Part shown: positions 38,279-48,396 of the stretch, piece by piece
Layout of the letters: each line of letters begins with the position of its first letter
How positions within the stretch are numbered: position 1 is the first letter of the stretch
Assembly: GCF_012396235.1 (NCBI RefSeq)
Contig: NZ_JAAXPA010000021.1
Coordinates: forward strand, 1 to 64,000
Direction of reading: 5' to 3'
DNA from: Rhodococcus opacus
GTDB lineage: Bacteria > Actinomycetota > Actinomycetes > Mycobacteriales > Mycobacteriaceae
DNA length: 64,000 nt
Translations under genes and position numbers: made by a program
The notes under the pieces: model-generated
What the model was told of the DNA's origin: nothing
Seen by the model: only the letters and a program-made list of their open reading frames with translations
Databases searched by the model: none

Positions 38279-38455
38279 ATGTTCTGGAAGATTGTTCTGG
38301 CGGTCGCGGCGATCTGGATCGCATTGGCGGTCGTCGGTGCCCTCGTCAAGGGTCTGTTCTGGATTCTCGTGGTCAGCGCCGTGGTGTTCGGCGTGTACCT
38401 GTTGATCAAGGCGATGTCCGGATCCGGCGAGAAATCGGACATCACGCGGAGCTGA
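38279..38455 (+). CDS. Small membrane protein, 58 aa
   Basis: ATG 38279 with GGAGG 5 nt upstream (an in-frame GTG at 38267 lies on top of that site and is rejected). MFWKIVLAVAAIWIALAVVG, ALVKGLFWILVVSAVVFGVY form two adjacent membrane helices, followed by a short polar tail (SGEKSDITRS). Small hydrophobic proteins follow psp genes in other actinobacteria; function unknown, though an envelope-stress role is suggested by position. Has its own upstream direct repeats. Confidence 0.7.
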   Translation: MFWKIVLAVAAIWIALAVVGALVKGLFWILVVSAVVFGVYLLIKAMSGSGEKSDITRS

Positions 38456-38471
38456 CAGGCATGCTCTACCC

Positions 38472-39188
38472 ATGGAACCGGTACCCGAGGACTGGCATCG
38501 TGGGCTCGTCGTCGTCGCGCACCCCGACGACATCGAATACGGCGCAGCGGCGGCCGTGGCGCGCTGGACCGAGCAGGGCAAGGACATCCGCTACGTGCTC
38601 GCCACCAGCGGGGAAGCGGGGATCGCGGGCCTGCACCCCGCGGAGTCGGGCCCGCTCCGGGAGGCGGAGGAGCGGCGTTCCGCAGCCATGGTGGGAGTGA
38701 CCGACGTCGAGTTCCTCGGGTACCCCGACGGCACTCTCGTGGAGAGTCTCGCGCTCCGCCGCGACCTTGCGACGGCGATCCGTCGTCATCGCCCGGATCT
38801 CGTGGTGACGGCGAACTTCGCGGACACGTGGGGGCCCGGCCAGCTGAACAGCGCGGACCACCGCGCACTCGGCCGTTCCGTTCTCGACGCCACCGCGGAC
38901 GCCGCGAACGAATGGATCTTTCCCGAGCTGGGGGAGTCGGGGCTACCGCCGTGGCGCGGTGTCCGCTGGGTCGCCGTCAACACGATGACCCCCACCCACG
39001 CGGTGGATGTCACCCACACCGTGGATCGGGCGGTGCTCTCGCTGGCCGAGCACACCCGCTATCTCGAAGCGCTCAGCGACGTCCCGGTGGGGCAGCAGGC
39101 GAGGGCCCAGGTCGAGATGGTGACCGGGCCGCAACCGGGATTCGACGCCGAACGCGCGGTGGGATTCGAGCTCTACTTCTTCGGCTGA
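38472..39188 (+). CDS. LmbE/GlcNAc-PI de-N-acetylase family zinc hydrolase
   Basis: 238 aa, ATG 38472. The metal motif AHPDD (residues 17-21) with the second ligands in NSADHRALGRSV (His) identify the family that includes MshB and Mca of mycothiol metabolism; this one is shorter and with different loops, so it is a generic PIG-L deacetylase. Substrate unknown. Starts 16 bases after the 58-aa membrane protein and may share its transcript. Confidence 0.88.
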   Translation: MEPVPEDWHRGLVVVAHPDDIEYGAAAAVARWTEQGKDIRYVLATSGEAGIAGLHPAESGPLREAEERRSAAMVGVTDVEFLGYPDGTLVESLALRRDLATAIRRHRPDLVVTANFADTWGPGQLNSADHRALGRSVLDATADAANEWIFPELGESGLPPWRGVRWVAVNTMTPTHAVDVTHTVDRAVLSLAEHTRYLEALSDVPVGQQARAQVEMVTGPQPGFDAERAVGFELYFFG

Positions 39189-39460
39189 GGTCGCGACCGA
39201 GAACGAACGTGGCGACGCTCCGGTCTGATGGAAAAGAATCCGACCCGGACGGAATACCAAAATTATCCGAATAATTGAGTGGTTGCCCTCTGCTTTTCTC
39301 CGACGCGCGGAATCTTGCTGTCGACTCGCCCTCTGATCGCGTCTGCGCTGCTCACATCCCCGAGGTCGGGGGAGTGGGGCGGGCATCGTGCGCCTGGCGA
39401 TGTGCTTCGAGTACCGGTTCGGTGCCGGCAGGGGATTCATGCGTTACGGTGTTACACACA
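39189..39460. other. Regulatory interval upstream of the tetR-glpD pair
   Basis: 272 bases without a gene. It contains an AT-rich palindrome AATTAT-CCGA-ATAATT (39261-39276), possibly a terminator or operator, and the direct repeat GTTAC-GGT-GTTAC (39443-39455) just before the tetR start, which could be the repressor's own site. Confidence 0.5.
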
Positions 39461-40093
39461 ATGTCTATCCGTAATTCTCCGTCGCGTGACGACACCTCAG
39501 CGAGCGTCGAGGACTCCATTCTCGACGCCGCACGCTCGTGCATCCTCGATTTCGGACTGCGCCGCACCACACTGGCGGAGGTCGCCCGGCGCGCAGGCGT
39601 CAGCAGGCCGACCGTCTACCGGCGCTGGTCCGACACCAGGGCCGTCGTCGCCGATCTCATGACCCGCGAGATCGCTGCCGTGATGCCCGAATTCTCCGCC
39701 GAGGAATCGGTCCACCGCCAGCTGGTCGACGCCGTGGTCCACGTGTCCACCGAGGTGCGCGACCATCCGCTGTTCGTGAAGATCCTGCGTTCGGATCAGG
39801 AACTGTTCACCACCTACATCCTCGAGCGGCTGGGCACGAGCCAGCGGGCGATCATCGACCAGGTTGCGTTCGCGGTGTCGACGGGTCAGGACCAAGGCTC
39901 GATCCGCGCCGGGGACAGCCGTCAGATCGCCACGATGGTCCTGCTCATCGCGCAGTCCGCGGTCCAGTCGGCCGTGATGGTGGCCGAGGAACTTCCCGGC
40001 GACGCCCTGACGGAGCAACTCCGGCACGCTGTCGGCGCCTACCTGGCACCGGACGCCGCCGGCAACCACCCGACAGAACGAGGAGACCGGTGA
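39461..40093 (+). CDS. TetR/AcrR family regulator, probable controller of glpD
   Basis: 210 aa from ATG 39461. HTH at residues about 15-60 (SILDAARSCILDFGLRRTTL, AEVARRAGVSRPTVYRRWSD). The ligand domain is helical with IATMVLLIAQSAVQSAVMVA. The last codon overlaps glpD (GTGA at 40090), so regulator and enzyme are made together. Comparable TetR-glpD pairs occur in mycobacteria. The gene upstream in the same direction is 270 bases away. Confidence 0.88.
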   Translation: MSIRNSPSRDDTSASVEDSILDAARSCILDFGLRRTTLAEVARRAGVSRPTVYRRWSDTRAVVADLMTREIAAVMPEFSAEESVHRQLVDAVVHVSTEVRDHPLFVKILRSDQELFTTYILERLGTSQRAIIDQVAFAVSTGQDQGSIRAGDSRQIATMVLLIAQSAVQSAVMVAEELPGDALTEQLRHAVGAYLAPDAAGNHPTERGDR

Positions 40094-41634
40094 ACCACCC
40101 GAACACGCCGCCCGTGAGCCGCTCGTCGGCTCTGAACGCCGCGCGAAGGGCGCGCGAACTCGACCGGCTGTCGGACGGTGCAGTCGTCGACGTGCTGGTG
40201 ATCGGCGGCGGAGTGACCGGTGTCGGCGTCGCGCTCGACGCGGCGTCACGCGGCCTCGACGTCGTGCTCGTGGAGAAGCGGGATCTCGCGTTCGGGACCA
40301 GCCGGTGGAGTTCGAAACTCGCCCACGGCGGGCTGCGGTATCTGGCATCGGGCAACGTCGGCATCGCCCGCGAGAGCGCGGTCGAACGCGGAATCCTCAT
40401 GACCCGCACCGCCCCCCACCTCGTCCGGGCGCTCCCGCAGCTCGTGCCCGTTCTCGATTCGACGACGCTGTTCGGCAAGTCCCTCGTCCGCACGGGCTTC
40501 CTGGCAGGTGATCTGCTGCGTGCAAGTGCTCGCACGCCGTCGTCGGTCCTGCCTCGATCCCGGTCGGTCCGGGCCGACCGGGTAGTCGAACTCGCCCCCG
40601 CGGTGCGGCGGGAAGGCCTGCGCGGCGGCCTGATGGCATTCGACGGCCAGCTCATCGACGACGCCAGACTCGTGGTGTCCCTCGCGCGCACCGCCGCGCT
40701 CCACGGTGCGAAGGTGCTCACCCGGACGGGCGCGTACGACGTGACCGGGACGTCCGCGACCCTGCGCGACGAGCTGACCGGCTCGGAACTGCCGATCACG
40801 GCGCGCGCCGTGGTCAACGCGGCGGGCGTGTGGTCGGGTGAGATCGATCCCGGGATCACGCTGCGGCCCAGTCGCGGCACACATCTGGTGCTCCCGGCCG
40901 AGCGGCTCGGGAACCCGACCGCGGCGCTCACGGTTCCGATCCCCGGTGAGACCAATCGCTTCGTCTTCGCGCTGCCCGCACAGCTCGGCCGCGTGTACCT
41001 CGGCTTGACCGACGAGGCGGCGCCGGGACCCGTTCCGGACGTCCCGGTGGCGTCGGAGCAGGAGATCGACTTCCTTCTCGACACGGTCAACACCGCGCTC
41101 GAGGTTCCGTTGCAGCGCTCGGACGTTGTCGGGACCTTCGCCGGGCTGCGACCTCTGCTCGACACCGGGGACGGATCCACCGCGGACCTCTCGCGCAATC
41201 ACGCCATCCTGCGTTCGGACACGGGTCTCGTCAGCGTGGTCGGCGGCAAGCTCACCACCTATCGCAAGATGGCGGAGGACGCCGTCGACGCCGCGGTCGA
41301 GATGGCAGGACTCGACGCGGGCCCGTGCCGGACGCGGGCCCTGCCGCTCGTCGGTGCCGCGACACCCGAAGTGCTGCGGAAGGTCTCGGCCCCGCCGGCG
41401 CTGCTCGCCCGCTACGGAACGGAGGCGGCGCTGATCGCCGCCGCCGACCCCGAACTGCTGGCGCCGATCGCCGAGGGTGTGGACGTGAGCCGCGCCGAGC
41501 TCGAGTTCGCGGTGACTCACGAGGGGGCACTCGACGTCGACGACCTACTCGACCGGCGCACCCGGATCGGACTCGTCCCCGCCGACCGTGCGCGGTCCCT
41601 CGCCGCCGCCGAAGCCGTGTTCGAGAAACGGTGA
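40090..41634 (+). CDS. glpD: Glycerol-3-phosphate dehydrogenase (FAD-dependent)
   Basis: 514 aa from GTG 40090 with AGGAG upstream. FAD-binding VLVIGGGVTGVGVALDAASRG and the family marks SSKLAHGGLRYLASGNVGIA, GTHLVLPAERLG and VVGGKLTTYRKMAEDAVDAA are present, length fits (about 500-570). It oxidises glycerol 3-phosphate to dihydroxyacetone phosphate at the membrane and passes electrons to quinone. Co-translated with the preceding TetR gene. Confidence 0.94.
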   Translation: MNHPNTPPVSRSSALNAARRARELDRLSDGAVVDVLVIGGGVTGVGVALDAASRGLDVVLVEKRDLAFGTSRWSSKLAHGGLRYLASGNVGIARESAVERGILMTRTAPHLVRALPQLVPVLDSTTLFGKSLVRTGFLAGDLLRASARTPSSVLPRSRSVRADRVVELAPAVRREGLRGGLMAFDGQLIDDARLVVSLARTAALHGAKVLTRTGAYDVTGTSATLRDELTGSELPITARAVVNAAGVWSGEIDPGITLRPSRGTHLVLPAERLGNPTAALTVPIPGETNRFVFALPAQLGRVYLGLTDEAAPGPVPDVPVASEQEIDFLLDTVNTALEVPLQRSDVVGTFAGLRPLLDTGDGSTADLSRNHAILRSDTGLVSVVGGKLTTYRKMAEDAVDAAVEMAGLDAGPCRTRALPLVGAATPEVLRKVSAPPALLARYGTEAALIAAADPELLAPIAEGVDVSRAELEFAVTHEGALDVDDLLDRRTRIGLVPADRARSLAAAEAVFEKR

Positions 41635-41661
41635 CGCCGACCGTGTGACACTCTGTGGTTC

Positions 41662-42810
41662 GTGCGAGTCGCCGTGGTCGCCGGGCCTGATCCCGGACAT
41701 GCCTTCCCTGCCCTTGCGTTGTGCCTCGCCTTCATCGAGGCCGGAGACGATCCGGTCCTGTTCACAGGTACACGGTGGGTCGAGCCCGCACGGGCGGCCG
41801 GTGTGCCTGCCGAGTTGCTGAAAGGTCTCGCGCCCCGCCCGACGGACGACGACCTCGATGCGGGCGCGCGCATTCACGCCCGCGCCGCGCACATCTCCAC
41901 CGAGTTGCTCCCCGACCTGCGCGCGATGGGACCCGACCTCGTCGTCTCGGACATCCTCACCGCCGGCGGGGGCATGGCCGCGGAGCGGCTGGGGATCCCG
42001 TGGGTCGAGCTGTCCCCGCACCCGCTCTACGCCGCGTCCAAGGGGTTGCCGCCCATCGGAAGCGGTTTGGCCCCGGGTGTGGGAATTCGGGGCAGGCTCC
42101 GCGACACGCTCATGCGTACCGCGACGGCGCGGTCGATCCGGCAGGGTGAGCGGCAACGCTCCGAGGCCCGGGTCGGCGTCGGACTGCCTGCGAAGGACCC
42201 GGGGCCCGTTCGGCGGCTGATCGCGACACTCCCCGCGCTCGAGGTGCCACGACCGGACTGGCCCGCCGAGGCGCACGTGGTCGGGCCGCTGCTGTGGGAA
42301 CCGACGAACGAGGTGCTCGAACCGCCGGACGGCGCCGATCCTCTGGTCATGGTGGCTCCGTCGACTGCATTCACCGGCGCCGAGGGCATGCTCGAGACGA
42401 CGCTCGCGGGGCTCGACGGGGCAGGTGTTCGTGTGATCGCGTCGATACTCGACGGATCGCCGGCCACGGTTCCGCCCTGGGCGCGAGCTGGTCTCGGCCG
42501 TCAGGACGCGATGCTGCGCGAGGCCTCGGCCGTCGTCTGCGGCGGCGGACACGGAATGCTGGCCAAGGCCCTGCTCGCAGGGGTTCCGGCGGTGGTGGTT
42601 CCCGGCGGCGGCGATCAGTGGGAACTCGCGAACCGGGCCGCGCGGCAGGGGAGCGCCGTCGTGGTGCGTCCCCCGAGCGCGGAAGCCCTCCGCGCGGCAG
42701 TCGAACAGGTGCTCTCGAACGGTGCCCACGCGGACGCCGCGCAGCGGGCCGCGCGGAGCATCGCGGATGTCACCGATCCGGTGGAGGTGTGCCGCGCCGC
42801 GCTGCGGTGA
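41662..42810 (+). CDS. Glycosyltransferase of the YjiC/MGT type (GT-B)
   Basis: 382 aa, GTG start. N-terminal VAVVAGPDPGHAFPALALCL with the acceptor-site His, and the C-terminal donor-site ASAVVCGGGHGMLAKALLAG, VPAVVVPGGGDQWELANRAA (the G-G-x-x-x motif with D-Q of the UDP-sugar site) belong to GT family 1. It is the position of Rv2739c upstream of Rv2738c-recA in M. tuberculosis. Acceptor unknown. Confidence 0.85.
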   Translation: MRVAVVAGPDPGHAFPALALCLAFIEAGDDPVLFTGTRWVEPARAAGVPAELLKGLAPRPTDDDLDAGARIHARAAHISTELLPDLRAMGPDLVVSDILTAGGGMAAERLGIPWVELSPHPLYAASKGLPPIGSGLAPGVGIRGRLRDTLMRTATARSIRQGERQRSEARVGVGLPAKDPGPVRRLIATLPALEVPRPDWPAEAHVVGPLLWEPTNEVLEPPDGADPLVMVAPSTAFTGAEGMLETTLAGLDGAGVRVIASILDGSPATVPPWARAGLGRQDAMLREASAVVCGGGHGMLAKALLAGVPAVVVPGGGDQWELANRAARQGSAVVVRPPSAEALRAAVEQVLSNGAHADAAQRAARSIADVTDPVEVCRAALR

Positions 42811-42831
42811 GGGCCCGGCACGCGGTTCGGC

Positions 42832-42837
42832 TAGCGT
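42832..42837 (+). promoter_or_regulatory. -10 box of the DUF3046 gene (leaderless)
   Basis: TAGCGT ends 6 nt before the GTG at 42844. Confidence 0.45.
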
Positions 42838-42843
42838 GGACGT

Positions 42844-43038
42844 GTGCGATTGACCGAATTTCACCAACTCGTCCGCGAAGAGTTCGGGCAGATGCGCGGC
42901 GACGCGCTGCTCGTCGACCACGTGCTGCTCAGTCTCGGGGGCAAGACCGCCGCCGAAGCCATCGAGGACGGCCGGGAACCCCGCGAGGTGTGGCGTGAAC
43001 TCTGCGTCGAGTTCGACGTCCCGCCGCAGCGCCGGTAG
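42844..43038 (+). CDS. DUF3046 protein (Rv2738c type)
   Basis: 64 aa, GTG start. MRLTEFHQLVREEFGQMRGD, ALLVDHVLLSLGGKTAAEAI, EDGREPREVWRELCVEFDVP is the whole DUF3046 family, a small acidic helical protein always found just upstream of recA in nocardioform actinobacteria. Function unknown; close linkage to recA suggests a part in DNA metabolism. Confidence 0.9.
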   Translation: MRLTEFHQLVREEFGQMRGDALLVDHVLLSLGGKTAAEAIEDGREPREVWRELCVEFDVPPQRR

Positions 43039-43073
43039 AAATCCGGCGTGTCGAACGGACCGACCGCACATAT

Positions 43074-43086
43074 CGAACACACGTTC
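43074..43086 (+). promoter_or_regulatory. LexA (SOS) box upstream of recA
   Basis: CGAACACACGTTC fits the actinobacterial consensus CGAAC-N4-GTTC(G). It lies 98 bases before the recA ATG and would repress the upstream recA promoter until DNA damage. Confidence 0.85.
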
Positions 43087-43119
43087 CCCTATGCTGGGGA
43101 TGTTCGGTGGTCACGGTTC

Positions 43120-43142
43120 TTGTCGGTACCTGGATCTAACCT
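43120..43142 (+). promoter_or_regulatory. RecA-NDp (ClpR/PafBC-type) promoter of recA
   Basis: TTGTCGGTA, 8 nt, then TAACCT matches the mycobacterial RecA-NDp motif TTGTCRGTG-N8-TANNNT, which drives the LexA/RecA-independent damage response through PafBC. With the SOS box upstream, recA is expected to have two damage-inducible promoters. Confidence 0.8.
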
Positions 43143-43183
43143 GACCGCAGATCACTGATGAGACTCGAGGAATGGGGACGACG

Positions 43184-44227
<1,044 letters not shown>

Positions 44228-44236
44228 GGCGCCGCC

Positions 44237-44752
44237 GTGCGTCCGACGGGCGAAGGTGGGACGGAGACGCAGGCCAAGGATTTGTGCCTGCGTCTCTTGA
44301 CGGACCGTGCCCGGAGCCGAGCGGAATTGGCCGAGCGTCTGGCGAAAAAGGGCTACTCGCCCGAGATCGCTGAGCGTGTGCTGGATCGCCTCACCGAGGT
44401 CGGACTCGTCAACGACGCCGACTTCGCCCAGCAATGGGTGCATTCGCGGCACACGTACTCCGGCAAGGGGAAACGTGCGCTCGCACTGGAACTGCGCCGC
44501 AAGGGCATCGGTCAGGAAGACGCCACCGAGGCGCTCGCTCAGATCGACAGCGAAGACGAACGAGCGCGAGCCACCGAACTGGTCGAGAAGAAACTGCGGA
44601 CGGTGTCCGCGGACGATCGGGACCGGGCGGTCCGCCGACTGGTGTCGATGCTCGCGCGCCGCGGATTCCCCCAGGGCATGGCGTTCGAGGTGGTCAAGGA
44701 ACAACTCGATCGCGCGGGTGCGGAAACCGACGGCCTGTTCGACGAGACCTGA
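44237..44752 (+). CDS. recX: RecA regulator RecX
   Basis: 171 aa, GTG start. Helical three-repeat protein: AKDLCLRLLTDRARSRAELA, GYSPEIAERVLDRLTEVGLV, NDADFAQQWVHSRHTYSGKG, KRALALELRRKGIGQEDA. RecX binds RecA filaments and limits their extension. Same operon as recA, as in almost all actinobacteria. A tandem repeat and a strong hairpin follow its stop. Confidence 0.93.
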   Translation: MRPTGEGGTETQAKDLCLRLLTDRARSRAELAERLAKKGYSPEIAERVLDRLTEVGLVNDADFAQQWVHSRHTYSGKGKRALALELRRKGIGQEDATEALAQIDSEDERARATELVEKKLRTVSADDRDRAVRRLVSMLARRGFPQGMAFEVVKEQLDRAGAETDGLFDET

Positions 44753-44756
44753 TTGC

Positions 44757-44814
44757 GACGAGACGACGACAACACTGACGAGACGTCGACAACACCGACG
44801 AGACGACAACACTG
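44757..44814 (+). repeat. Three imperfect 18-20-bp tandem repeats between recX and the terminator
   Basis: GACGAGACGACGACAACACT (44757-44776) and GACGAGACGTCGACAACACC (44777-44796) differ at two positions; a shorter third copy (GACGAGACGACAACACT, lacking three bases) starts at 44797. Non-coding, directly after the recX stop. Possible protein or RNA target, or a slippage product. Confidence 0.75.
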
Positions 44815-44853
44815 CGGTCGGACGGGAACAGAGTTCGCGTCCGACCGCAGTGT
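44809..44853. terminator. Strong bidirectional hairpin between recX and gluD
   Basis: ACACTGCGGTCGGACG (44809-44824) and CGTCCGACCGCAGTGT (44838-44853) are perfect 16-bp complements with a 13-nt loop, in the 121-bp gap of two convergent operons. No T run, as is common for high-GC terminators. Confidence 0.8.
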
Positions 44854-44873
44854 CACGTCACGCCCGCGTCAGA

Positions 44874-45773
44874 TCACAACCGCTTGTCGGTGATGTCCAT
44901 ACCCGGAACCGACACCGCCGGAAGCTCGGGAACGGCCCCCTTGGGGCCTCCGCCCTTGCGGCTGGCCCGGAGTCGCTTCTCCACCTTGGTCGCCACCACG
45001 GTGAGCGTGTAATTGAGGACGATCATGATGATCGCCACCACGATCAGGGCGGGAAGGTAGTTGCCGTAGAACGCACCGAGCTGCTGACCGGACCGCACCA
45101 CTTCGACGTAGCCGATGAGGTAACCGAGCGCGGAGTCCTTCAAGGCCACCACCATCTGAGAGATGATCGCCGGGAGCATCGCCGTGACGGCCTGCGGAAG
45201 CAGGATGGTGCCCATGACCTGGCCCTTGCGCATACCCAGCGCCATGGCGGCCTCGCTTTGCCCCTTGGGGAGCGAATTGATGCCTGCCCTGACGATTTCG
45301 GCGATCACCGAGCCGTTGTACAGCGTGAGGCCCACGATGACCGCGGCGAGCGCAAGGTATTTCGATTTGAAGACCTCGTACTCGGCGAACAGCTGGTACG
45401 AGAAGATCATCAGGATCAGTACCGGGATGGCGCGGAACAATTCGACGATCCCGCCGGCGACCCATCGCACCGGCCGGTGGTTCGACAGGCGTCCGATGCC
45501 GAGGATCGCGCCGAGGATCAACGCGAACAGGATCGATACGGCGGCTGCCACGAGGGTGCCGCGGATACCGGGGATCAGATATGTCGTCCACGACGTCGAT
45601 TCGAGGAACGGATCCCATTTCGCCGCCGTCAGCTGACCTTTGTCGTCGAGCGCGGCGTAGACGAGGTAGCCGATTCCCAGTAGCGCGACAGCGACCACGA
45701 CCGAGATCAGGCGATAGATGTTCTTCGCCTTCGGACCCGGTGCGTCGTAGAGGACGGTGGCGGCATTGCTCAT
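44874..45773 (-). CDS. gluD: Glutamate-type ABC transporter permease GluD
   Basis: 299 aa from ATG 45773, overlapping gluC by ATGA. A membrane permease of the HisM/GltK family: five or six helices with the cytoplasmic EAA loop [40 protein letters not shown], and a 40-residue Arg/Lys-rich C-terminal tail ([14 protein letters not shown]...). It forms the translocation path with GluC. Last gene of the gluABCD operon, ending in the shared terminator. Confidence 0.9.
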   Translation of the reverse strand: MSNAATVLYDAPGPKAKNIYRLISVVVAVALLGIGYLVYAALDDKGQLTAAKWDPFLESTSWTTYLIPGIRGTLVAAAVSILFALILGAILGIGRLSNHRPVRWVAGGIVELFRAIPVLILMIFSYQLFAEYEVFKSKYLALAAVIVGLTLYNGSVIAEIVRAGINSLPKGQSEAAMALGMRKGQVMGTILLPQAVTAMLPAIISQMVVALKDSALGYLIGYVEVVRSGQQLGAFYGNYLPALIVVAIIMIVLNYTLTVVATKVEKRLRASRKGGGPKGAVPELPAVSVPGMDITDKRL

Positions 45774-46450
45774 CGTGCAACCTCGAATCGCTTGCTCAGG
45801 TATCCGAAGAGAAGCCCCATCGGCAGGGTCAGGATCACGAAGCCGAGCGCGAAGATGCCACCGACGACGAAGATGGCGGCCTCGTTCTCGATCATTTCCT
45901 TCATCAGGAGCGACGCCTCCGCCACGCCGATCACAGAGGCGATCGTCGTGTTCTTGGTCAAGGCGATCAGCACACTACCGAGTGGGGCGGTGACCGCGCG
46001 GAAAGCCTGCGGCAGCACGATCAACCGCAGATTCTGGGAGAACGTGAGGCCGAGCGACCGGCCCGCCTCCGCCTGTCCGACGTGCACCGTGTTGATACCG
46101 GACCGCAGCGACTCGCAGACGAACGCCGCGGTGTAGACGCTGAGGCCGAGCACGGCGAGCCGGAAGTTGTTCTCCTCGAAGAACGTCGGCGACTGCTCGG
46201 GGGCGAGCTTGACGCCCATCGTCTGGAAGAGCCCGAAGGAGCAGAAGATGATGATGAGCGTCAGGGGAGTGTTGCGGAAGATCGTCACGTACGCCGTGCC
46301 GACGCCACGCGCGACCGGGATCGGTGACACCCGCATCGCCGCGAGGATGGTGCCGAGTATCAGAGCACCGACAGCCGAGAACGCGGTGAGTTGCACCGTC
46401 GTCCAGAATGCGTCGATCAGCTGATCGCTGTATTTGCTCAGTAGGTCCAC
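45770..46450 (-). CDS. gluC: Glutamate-type ABC transporter permease GluC
   Basis: 226 aa. Permease of the HisQM family with [40 protein letters not shown] and the ATPase-contact EAA loop [40 protein letters not shown]. Partner of GluD; substrate by homology is glutamate or a related acidic amino acid. Preceded by a 92-bp gap that carries a 17-bp hairpin. Confidence 0.9.
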   Translation of the reverse strand: MDLLSKYSDQLIDAFWTTVQLTAFSAVGALILGTILAAMRVSPIPVARGVGTAYVTIFRNTPLTLIIIFCSFGLFQTMGVKLAPEQSPTFFEENNFRLAVLGLSVYTAAFVCESLRSGINTVHVGQAEAGRSLGLTFSQNLRLIVLPQAFRAVTAPLGSVLIALTKNTTIASVIGVAEASLLMKEMIENEAAIFVVGGIFALGFVILTLPMGLLFGYLSKRFEVAR

Positions 46451-46487
46451 TTACCGTCTCCCCAGGTGACCGGTGGTTGGTGTCGAA

Positions 46488-46529
46488 CCGGGCCGGACGA
46501 TTCCGCGAATGGGGAGTCGTCCGACCCGG
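46488..46529 (-). terminator. Intra-operon hairpin between gluB and gluC
   Basis: CCGGGCCGGACGATTCC (46488-46504) pairs with GGAGTCGTCCGACCCGG (46513-46529) with two G-U-type mismatches and an 8-nt loop. Hairpins placed after the binding-protein gene usually protect that part of the messenger or stop some polymerases, giving more binding protein than permease. Confidence 0.65.
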
Positions 46530-46542
46530 ATGAGTGAGTAGC

Positions 46543-47376
46543 TCAGTACCGATCGACGGTCGGCGGGGCGGGGATCGGGTAACCCGACGCGCCGACGGTC
46601 TCGTTGAACGCGCGCTCCCACGAGCCGTCCGCGATCATGGCGTCGATGGCGTCGTTGATCTTGGCGCGGGTCTCGTCGTCGCCCTTGGCCAGGCCGATGC
46701 CGTAGCGCTCTTCGGTGAACGGCGCGCCGACCACCTTCAGCTCGCCGGGGTACTGCGCCGCGTAGCCGGCGAGGATGATGTCGTCGGTGGTGACGGCGTC
46801 CACCGCACCGTTACGCAGTGCCTCGACGCACGCCGAGTACGTGTCGAATTCCTGCAGCTGCACGTCCTGCGCGTACGTGTCCTTGACCTTCTGCGCCGGG
46901 GTGGACCCGGTGACGGAGCACAGCTTCTTTCCGCCGTTGAGCGAATCGGGGCCGGTGATGTCGGTGTTGTCGGACTTCACCAGGAGCGACTGTCCGGCGA
47001 TGAAGTACGGCCCGGCGAAGTCGACCTTCTCCTTGCGGGCGTCGGTGATCGAGTAGGTGGCGACGATGTAGTCGACCTCACCGTTCTGGATCAACGTCTC
47101 GCGCTGAGCCGACGGGGACTCCTTGAACTCGATGTTCTCGGGCGCGACACCCAGCTTGCCGGCCACGTATTCGGCCACCTCGACGTCGAAGCCGCTGAAG
47201 GAACCGTCGGGGTTGCGCAATCCGAGGCCGGGCTGGTCGTACTTGATTCCGACCGTGAGCTTGCCCTCCGACGCGCTCTGGGATGCGCTCTTCTCTTCAC
47301 CTCCGCCACAGGCAGATGCGACGACGGCGAGCGCCATGACGCCGATTCCCACGCGAATCGAGCGATTGATCCTCAT
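46543..47376 (-). CDS. gluB: Glutamate-type ABC transporter substrate-binding lipoprotein GluB
   Basis: 277 aa, ATG 47376 with GGAGGAAC upstream. Signal with lipobox ending VVASAC; family-3 solute-binding motif GFDVEVAEYVAGKLGVAPEN, FKESPSAQRETLIQNGEVDY and GSTPAQKVKDTYAQDV. Binds the amino acid outside the membrane and delivers it to GluCD. The amino-acid contact Arg/Asp residues are not assigned. Second gene of the operon. Confidence 0.92.
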   Translation of the reverse strand: MRINRSIRVGIGVMALAVVASACGGGEEKSASQSASEGKLTVGIKYDQPGLGLRNPDGSFSGFDVEVAEYVAGKLGVAPENIEFKESPSAQRETLIQNGEVDYIVATYSITDARKEKVDFAGPYFIAGQSLLVKSDNTDITGPDSLNGGKKLCSVTGSTPAQKVKDTYAQDVQLQEFDTYSACVEALRNGAVDAVTTDDIILAGYAAQYPGELKVVGAPFTEERYGIGLAKGDDETRAKINDAIDAMIADGSWERAFNETVGASGYPIPAPPTVDRY

Positions 47377-47457
47377 CGAGTTCCTCCAATTGAAATGACG
47401 GGTGTTGCGTGTGGAGCACGGTCGACCGAGAGAGCACCGCAGCGGCGCTCCTTCGGG

Positions 47458-48240
47458 TCAGTGGCTGAGAATCTTGCCGAGAAAGTCCTTCGCGCGCTCG
47501 GATTTGGGAGCGGTGAAGAACGTGGTGGGCTCGGCGTCCTCGACGATCTGGCCGTCGGCCATGAAGAGAACACGGTGGCCGACCTTGCGGGCGAAGCCCA
47601 TCTCGTGGGTCACCACGAGCATGGTCATGCCGTCCTTGGCGAGTGAGGTCATGACGTCCAGAACCTCGTTGACCATTTCCGGGTCGAGTGCGGACGTCGG
47701 CTCGTCGAACAGCATGACCTTGGGGTTCATGGCGAGTGCGCGTGCGATTGCGACTCGCTGCTGCTGACCGCCCGACAACTGCGCCGGGTACTTGTCCGCC
47801 TGGTTGGCGATGCCGACCCGCTCGAGAAGCTCGTAGGCCCTCGCCTTCGCGTCGGCGCTGCTCTTCTTCCGCACCTTGACCGGTGCGAGCATCACGTTCT
47901 CGAGGATCGTCTTGTGGGCGAACAGGTTGAACGACTGGAACACCATGCCCACGTCGGCGCGCAGCGCCGCCAGGGCCTTGCCCTCGGCCGGTAGTACCTT
48001 CCCGTCCACCGCGATCTCACCGGAGTCGATGGGCTCGAGGCGGTTGATGGTGCGGCACAGCGTCGACTTACCCGAGCCGGACGGTCCGAGGACGATCACG
48101 ACCTGTCCGCGAGGGACTTCGAGGTCGATCTCCCGGAGGACGTGGAGGGCGCCGAAGTGTTTGTTCACCGATTTCATCGAGATCATGGACGGGGCCGCGC
48201 CCGTGGAGGGTGTCGGCGTCGCGTCGTCGGCTTGCGTCAT
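47458..48240 (-). CDS. gluA: Glutamate-type ABC transporter ATP-binding protein GluA
   Basis: 260 aa. Walker [10 protein letters not shown], signature [17 protein letters not shown], Walker [16 protein letters not shown] and the switch His in [11 protein letters not shown] are complete. Drives the importer. First gene of gluABCD, with a TAGGGT 8 nt before the ATG as a possible leaderless -10 and only 156 bases to miaB in the opposite direction. Confidence 0.95.
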   Translation of the reverse strand: MTQADDATPTPSTGAAPSMISMKSVNKHFGALHVLREIDLEVPRGQVVIVLGPSGSGKSTLCRTINRLEPIDSGEIAVDGKVLPAEGKALAALRADVGMVFQSFNLFAHKTILENVMLAPVKVRKKSSADAKARAYELLERVGIANQADKYPAQLSGGQQQRVAIARALAMNPKVMLFDEPTSALDPEMVNEVLDVMTSLAKDGMTMLVVTHEMGFARKVGHRVLFMADGQIVEDAEPTTFFTAPKSERAKDFLGKILSH

Positions 48241-48383
48241 AGTCGATGACCCTATGTGTTGGGAGCGGGAGCACCTGCCATTTGCTCCGAGAATCCTCGG
48301 GATGTCACGGAAACTTTACTGTCCGGCTTCGAGCGTGTGTCCGGGCGCACACCGGCCGCGACGAGGCGATCTGGCGCGGGCCG

Positions 48384-48389
48384 TACCCT
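48384..48389 (+). promoter_or_regulatory. -10 box of miaB (leaderless)
   Basis: TACCCT ends 7 nt before the GTG at 48397, which supports that start. Confidence 0.5.
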
Positions 48390-48396
48390 GGCATAC

